Assembly: GCA_002369255.1 (NCBI GenBank) | Contig: DFFO01000005.1 | Location: forward strand, 1 to 11,390 | DNA from: Lachnospiraceae bacterium UBA3774 | Lineage (GTDB): Bacteria > Bacillota > Clostridia > Lachnospirales > Lachnospiraceae | Length of the DNA stretch: 11,390 bases | Direction of reading: 5' to 3' | Shown here: positions 7,298-11,390 of the stretch, one piece after another | How positions within the stretch are numbered: position 1 is the first letter of the stretch | How the letters are laid out: every line of letters starts with the position of its first letter | Notes under the pieces: model-generated | Told to the model about the DNA's origin: nothing | What the model saw: only the letters and a program-made list of their open reading frames with translations | Database searches by the model: none | Made by a program: the position numbers and the translations under genes

Positions 7298-8572
7298 ATG
7301 ACAGGATTCAGGCTTGCTGCTTATATCGATCCCGGAACGGGAAGCATGCTTTTTACAATTATCATAGGACTTGCGGCTACAGCGCTTTATGCGCTTAAGG
7401 GTCTGCGGATAAAGATCAAATATCTGCTTTCCGGAGGCAAGGCAAAAGAGGCCGCGTCCGATAAGATACCTTATGTTGTTTACAGCGACAACAAGCGCTA
7501 TTGGAGCGTATTTGAACCGGTGCTCGATGAATTTGAAAAAAGAGAGATACCGGTAGTATATTATACGCAAAGTCAGGACGATCCGGTTTTTAAAAAGCAG
7601 TATAAATACGTATCGGCCGAATTTATAGGCGAGGGGAGCAAGGGCTTTGCCAGGCTGAATATCCTTCGCGCGGGAGTGGTGCTCTCCACGACGCCCGGTC
7701 TTGACGTTTACCAGTGGAAACGTTCAAAAAACGTGGATAAATACGTTTTTATCACGCATTCTATTGACGACGGGACAGTTTACCGCATGTTCGGCCTGGA
7801 CTACTATGATGCGATCCTGCAGACCGGGCAGTTTGCGCTTGAAAAGCTTCGGAAGCTTGAAAAACTGAGAAATCTTCCCGCGAAAGACTTTCGGGTAGTA
7901 GGATCCACCTATATGGATTCGATGCAGAAAAAATATAACGAAAGAGCAAAAGCGTCCGAAACTCGAAGAGATAAAAAAGACAAAACGGTTTTGCTCGCGC
8001 CTTCGTGGGGAGAAAGCGCTATCCTTTCAAAATACGGAGAAGACATTATTTCGGCCCTTGTAAATACCGGATACAGGATCATAATACGGCCTCATCCGCA
8101 GTCATTTATCTCGGAAAAAGAAAAAATGGAAGCTTTGCAAAAGAAATTTCCGGAATCGGAGCGTCTTTCCTGGAACAGCGATACGGACAATTTTAACTGC
8201 CTTGCTTCATCGGATATTATGATCAGCGATTTTTCGGCAGTAGTCTTTGATTATTCTTTTATCTTTGACAAGCCGGTCATCTATGCTGCGGACGCTTTTG
8301 ACAGATCAGTTTATGACGCGGCGTGGCTCGATGAAGAGATCTGGACGTTTGAGGCTCTTTCAAAAATCGGAAAAAAACTCAAAAAAGAAGATTTCGGAAG
8401 ATTAAAGGATATGATAGATGAAATGACCGAAGACAAGTCATATGAAGAGCTTCGCAAGAGTGTGCGCGACGAAGGCTGGTGCAACAAGGGCCTTGCGGCC
8501 GGACTGACTGTTGATTATCTGACTGCCGGGACAACGTCTGAAAAATCCGAAGCCAAAGCGGAGGCGAAATAA
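7298..8572 (+). CDS. CDP-glycerol glycerophosphotransferase-family protein (TagB/TagF-like), membrane anchored
   Basis: The 424-aa protein resembles the TagB/TagF family, which moves glycerol phosphate from CDP-glycerol onto teichoic acid or other surface glycans at the inner membrane face. Residues 9-18 are YIDPGTGSML, an N-terminal motif I associate with membrane proteins of surface-polymer loci. One hydrophobic segment (~17-35) follows, then a basic stretch, so the catalytic part should lie in the cytoplasm. The GT-B-like part has VDKYVFITHSIDDGT (H154), YYDAILQTG, IIIRPHPQ (H266) and SDFSAVVFDYSFIFDKPVIY (310-329), the last two being typical of the family. The canonical WHGTPLK-type motif is replaced by a THS version, so this is a divergent subgroup and the transferred group could differ. 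A charged Lys/Glu/Ala tail ends the protein. Its TAA shares one base with the next start (TAATG), so the two are translationally coupled. Confidence 0.8.
   Translation: MTGFRLAAYIDPGTGSMLFTIIIGLAATALYALKGLRIKIKYLLSGGKAKEAASDKIPYVVYSDNKRYWSVFEPVLDEFEKREIPVVYYTQSQDDPVFKKQYKYVSAEFIGEGSKGFARLNILRAGVVLSTTPGLDVYQWKRSKNVDKYVFITHSIDDGTVYRMFGLDYYDAILQTGQFALEKLRKLEKLRNLPAKDFRVVGSTYMDSMQKKYNERAKASETRRDKKDKTVLLAPSWGESAILSKYGEDIISALVNTGYRIIIRPHPQSFISEKEKMEALQKKFPESERLSWNSDTDNFNCLASSDIMISDFSAVVFDYSFIFDKPVIYAADAFDRSVYDAAWLDEEIWTFEALSKIGKKLKKEDFGRLKDMIDEMTEDKSYEELRKSVRDEGWCNKGLAAGLTVDYLTAGTTSEKSEAKAEAK
8560..8564 (+). promoter_or_regulatory. Ribosome binding site inside the upstream gene (coupling site)
   Basis: GGAGG lies within the last codons of the glycerophosphotransferase-like gene, 7 nt before ATG 8572. 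With the TAATG overlap it makes coupled, near-equimolar translation of the two proteins likely. Confidence 0.8.
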
Positions 8573-11079
8573 TGCTGGGGACAATTCTTTACAATCTTAT
8601 CATTGCACCGATCGAAATGATTATCGAATTTATCTTTTCGACCGTTTATCTTGAAATAAACAATGCCGGGATAGCGATCATCTGCGTCAGCCTTATCATT
8701 AATTTCCTTGTTCTGCCGCTTTATAAGCGTTCGGACGCGATGCAGGAGCTGGAGCGTGATCGCCAGAAGCAAATGAAGCCGTGGCTCGATCATATAAAAA
8801 AGGCCTTTAAGGGCGACGAGCGTTATATGATGACGCAGACATATTACCGTCAGCAGGGATACAAGCCCATATTCGCTCTTCGCGGAATGGTATCGCTTCT
8901 TTTGCAGATTCCGTTTTTTATTGCGGCTTATCATTATCTGAGCAATCTTGACGTGCTCGGAGGAACATCTTTCCTTTTTCTGAAAAACCTCGGAGATCCC
9001 GACGGGCTGATCCGCATAGGCGGGCTTTCCGTCAATCTGCTGCCTATCCTTATGACGGCTATCAATATTGTCTCCGGAATGATCTATACAAAGGGATTTG
9101 CCCTAAAAGAAAAGCTTACTCTTTACGTTACGGCGCTGATCTTCCTTGTGCTTTTGTACAACAGCCCGAGCGGCCTTGTCTTTTACTGGACGCTTAACAA
9201 TCTCTTTTCGCTTTGCAAAAATATAATCATGAAAAGACGCAGCGCGTCGGGTACTGTGAAAAAAGAAAGGCCGGAGCCGGAGCTTGTCGACAAAAAAATA
9301 TTTATACTCGGGGCTGTATTTATGTCGGTTTTTGCGGGACTGTACGTGCCCGTCTGCGTTATCAACGCCTCACCCGTAGAATTTATCAGCCTGAGTTACG
9401 GACCGGTATTTTTGATAATCAATACGTTTACGGTATTTGCCGGCTTTTTTGTCATATGGCTTTCGGTATTTTATGCGCTCGGCACAAACAGGGCAAAGAA
9501 CTTTTTGACTTATGCGCTGTGGATTATATCGATCGTCAGTGTGATAGACTTTTTCTTCTTTGGCGGAAGTCTTGGAAATATGAACGTATATCTTGTTCTT
9601 GACAACGTCCCGAAATCGAACCTCTATTTAAAAACGCTCAATTTCCTTGTGCTCGCATTTTCCGTCATGCTGCTTTGGCTGGTCATGACCAAATGGAAAA
9701 AGGCCGTAAAGTTTTTTTACTCGGTTTGCATTATGGTTGCCGTCGCCTTTTCGATATATAGCATGATAGGCATTCAGAAGGACGTAAATGCGGTATATGC
9801 GCAGCAAAAATCCGAAGAGGAAGCCGAAAATGACGAGATAGAACCGATCATTCCGCTGAGCAAAAACGGAAAAAACGTGATCGTACTCATGCTTGATCGC
9901 GCAATCAGCCCTTACGTGCCCATTATCATGGAAAGAGAAGACCTGCTGGAACAGTTTGACGGCTTTACGTATTATCCGAATACCGTCTCTTTTGGCAGAA
10001 ATACAAACCACAGCGCACCTTCGCTTTTCGGAGGATATGACTATACGCCCGTAAAGATCAATGAGCGCAAAGACAAGACCCTCCCGCAGAAAAACGATGA
10101 GGCAATGACGCTGATGCCGGGCCTGTTTAACGACGCCGATTACACGGTAACAGTCTGCGACCCGCCCTATACCGGCAATTACAACATGGTGCCGGATATA
10201 AGCATATATGACAAATATCCCAACGTTACCGCGCATATTACAAAAGGCGCATATATGACCGAATCCTCAAAAGAAATGCTGACGGGATTTGAGGGCATGC
10301 AGAAACGCAATTTTATCTGCTATAGTATATTCAGAAGCCTTCCCGTTGCGGTCAGGGGACTCTTTTACGATAACGGAAGATATGTCAGCGCCTCGTCGGA
10401 CAGCGATATGAACAAAGAGTTCTGGGAGGTTTATCCCGTTTTGCAGAATCTTAAGAAACTGACGGCGGTCAAAGATGACGGAAATACTTTCCTGATGATG
10501 GTAAATGATACCACGCACGAGGATACGTCCGTGATCCCGGATTATGACATTACTCCGATCTCTACGGATACAAATCGCGCGCGCCGTGCGAGAAGACATT
10601 ATCTTGTAAACGCCGCGGCCTATAAGCATATCGGAGAGTGGCTTGATTACCTTAGGGAGCAGGGCGTATATGACAATACCCGCATCATCATCTGCTCGGA
10701 TCACGGATATCAGCTCAGGGACTTCAAGGAAATGGAATTTGATTTTATGGATCTTGAGGGCTGGAACCCCGTCCTTATGGTAAAAGACTTCGGCGCGAAG
10801 GGCTTTAATACTTCCGATGAGTTTATGACGCTTGCCGACGTGCCCACTCTTGCAATGAAGGAAGTAATAGATAATCCTGTAAATCCATATACCGGCAATC
10901 CCGTAAATTCCGACGCCAAGACAAACGAAGACGTTATCATCACGCTTTCGCACAACTGGGATACGAGAAAATACCGCGGCGTAACATTTGATCTTACGGA
11001 CGCTGCGCTTTACAAGGTGCATGATAATATATTTGACGAAAACAACTGGACTGAGGTAACGGATATTCCGAAAAAATAA
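8572..11079 (+). CDS. YidC/Oxa1-like domain fused to an LtaS-like membrane phosphotransferase (alkaline phosphatase/sulfatase superfamily)
   Basis: The 835-aa polytopic membrane protein has two modules. Residues 1-221 are a YidC/Oxa1 fold: helices near 33-50, 104-123, 152-172, 182-197 and 201-220, a charged cytoplasmic loop (~52-100), LLLQIPFFIAAYHYL and NSPSGLVFYWTLNNL, the last close to YidC's PSGLVLYYIVSNL. The groove Arg of YidC (E. coli R366) aligns with N44. After a charged linker (222-241), residues ~243-400 add five more helices. About 430 extracellular residues (403-835) form an alkaline phosphatase-superfamily domain. Visible candidate active-site residues are D442 (VIVLMLDRA), nucleophile T478 (GRNTNHSAPSLFGG), H649 (DTTHED) and D710-H711 (IICSDHGYQ). 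Five helices plus ~430 outside residues is the layout of LtaS, which polymerises glycerol phosphate from phosphatidylglycerol. The reaction is inferred: phosphoglycerol or phosphoethanolamine transfer, or hydrolysis, all fit. The frame is continuous, with no stop or shift at the junction. Confidence 0.85.
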   Translation: MLGTILYNLIIAPIEMIIEFIFSTVYLEINNAGIAIICVSLIINFLVLPLYKRSDAMQELERDRQKQMKPWLDHIKKAFKGDERYMMTQTYYRQQGYKPIFALRGMVSLLLQIPFFIAAYHYLSNLDVLGGTSFLFLKNLGDPDGLIRIGGLSVNLLPILMTAINIVSGMIYTKGFALKEKLTLYVTALIFLVLLYNSPSGLVFYWTLNNLFSLCKNIIMKRRSASGTVKKERPEPELVDKKIFILGAVFMSVFAGLYVPVCVINASPVEFISLSYGPVFLIINTFTVFAGFFVIWLSVFYALGTNRAKNFLTYALWIISIVSVIDFFFFGGSLGNMNVYLVLDNVPKSNLYLKTLNFLVLAFSVMLLWLVMTKWKKAVKFFYSVCIMVAVAFSIYSMIGIQKDVNAVYAQQKSEEEAENDEIEPIIPLSKNGKNVIVLMLDRAISPYVPIIMEREDLLEQFDGFTYYPNTVSFGRNTNHSAPSLFGGYDYTPVKINERKDKTLPQKNDEAMTLMPGLFNDADYTVTVCDPPYTGNYNMVPDISIYDKYPNVTAHITKGAYMTESSKEMLTGFEGMQKRNFICYSIFRSLPVAVRGLFYDNGRYVSASSDSDMNKEFWEVYPVLQNLKKLTAVKDDGNTFLMMVNDTTHEDTSVIPDYDITPISTDTNRARRARRHYLVNAAAYKHIGEWLDYLREQGVYDNTRIIICSDHGYQLRDFKEMEFDFMDLEGWNPVLMVKDFGAKGFNTSDEFMTLADVPTLAMKEVIDNPVNPYTGNPVNSDAKTNEDVIITLSHNWDTRKYRGVTFDLTDAALYKVHDNIFDENNWTEVTDIPKK

Positions 11080-11137
11080 CAGCAGAGTATCAGGTAAAAA
11101 AGTACAGATAAAACGTTTGCGGAGAAAGGAGCCCGAA
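11080..11137 (+). other. Short intergenic spacer without terminator
   Basis: This 58-nt gap shows no hairpin followed by a T run and no clear promoter, so read-through from the YidC/LtaS-like gene into the next gene is likely. Confidence 0.5.
11121..11131 (+). promoter_or_regulatory. Ribosome binding site of the 3'-terminal gene
   Basis: GGAGAAAGGAG is a strong Shine-Dalgarno sequence ending 6 nt before ATG 11138. It decides that start. Confidence 0.85.
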
Positions 11138-11390
11138 ATGAAGAAAATGCATAGGATAACTACTGCCTTTGCTTTCCTGCTTGCCCTTGGTATGACGGCC
11201 GTGATTTCCGAAAAAGTCCTTGCCACAGAGGACGATTCATCTATCATGCTTGCAGAAGATAAGATATCCGACAGTGAAGAGGAGCAAAGCGCCAAAAGCA
11301 TTGTTACCATAGTGCGGCATTCGGACGGAAAACTGTATTATACGGTAAACGGAAAGGCTGATCTTTCCTATACCGGCTATGCAAATATAA
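11138..11390 (+). CDS. Secreted protein with aromatic wall-binding repeat, 3'-truncated by the window
   Basis: Only the first 84 codons are present. Residues 1 to ~31 form a signal peptide: MKKMHR, a hydrophobic core (TAFAFLLALGMTAVI) and a likely cleavage near VLA. An acidic Ser/Glu/Asp linker follows (~32-57). At ~66-81 the sequence DGKLYYTVNGKADLSYTGYA begins an aromatic repeat of the same type as in the wall hydrolase at 2267-4981 (compare WYVKNGKIDF and YNGF). The protein is therefore probably a second surface-anchored or wall-bound product of the same operon. What domain follows the repeats cannot be seen, so no enzymatic role is assigned. Confidence 0.85.
   Translation, partial: MKKMHRITTAFAFLLALGMTAVISEKVLATEDDSSIMLAEDKISDSEEEQSAKSIVTIVRHSDGKLYYTVNGKADLSYTGYANI

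Noticed and set aside
8572..9300. The YidC-like segment as the cell's ordinary YidC gene with a missed stop before a separate phosphotransferase
   Set aside because: The frame runs on with a typical charged linker and no ribosome site or good start at the junction, and the neighbours are not the rnpA/rpmH genes of housekeeping yidC. An assembly chimera cannot be excluded without reads.
10267..11310. A 347-codon minus-strand frame across the end of the YidC/LtaS-like gene and the next gene
   Set aside because: It covers the spacer and two well-supported + strand genes and resembles no known family. Treated as a shadow.

Overview
The window looks like a piece of a chromosome from an anaerobic Clostridia-type Firmicute, most likely a Lachnospiraceae-like gut or rumen bacterium. 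The basis is the style of the proteins: the serC-serA pair, a ClpC-type unfoldase, an SH3b/glucosaminidase autolysin with aromatic wall-binding repeats, and mid-GC coding sequence with AGGAG-type ribosome sites. This placement rests on recognition of protein families, not on a search. All genes are on the + strand, packed head to tail. I see no tRNA, rRNA, CRISPR array or insertion sequence.

Region 1 (1-2187) is a serine biosynthesis unit. A 5'-truncated serC (phosphoserine aminotransferase) is interrupted by an in-frame TAG at 573-575, although the protein is otherwise recognisable on both sides. serA (3-phosphoglycerate dehydrogenase, with an unusually short ACT-like tail) follows after 19 nt. 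A strong intrinsic terminator at 2149-2187 closes the unit.

Region 2 (2267 to the end) reads as one cell-envelope operon of at least five genes with gaps of 15, 15, -1 and 58 nt. The order is: (i) a secreted 904-aa wall hydrolase with aromatic repeats, two SH3b domains and an N-acetylglucosaminidase-like domain; (ii) a ClpC-like double AAA+ unfoldase that keeps its N-domain and ClpP loop but lacks almost all of the middle (M) domain; (iii) a TagB/TagF-like CDP-glycerol glycerophosphotransferase-family protein with an N-terminal membrane anchor; (iv) an 835-aa membrane protein that joins a YidC/Oxa1-type domain to a five-TM, LtaS-like alkaline phosphatase-superfamily phosphotransferase; (v) the start of a second secreted protein with the same kind of aromatic repeat as (i).

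The most interesting element is the translationally coupled pair (iii)+(iv). A cytoplasmic-side glycerophosphotransferase-like enzyme is made next to a protein fusing a membrane insertase fold to an extracellular phosphotransferase. The working inference is a surface-polymer system (teichoic acid-like synthesis, or phosphoglycerol or similar decoration), made together with wall-binding proteins and a dedicated or moonlighting Clp unfoldase. The sequence supports the domain architecture and the operon. The substrate, the polymer and the role of ClpC are not shown.
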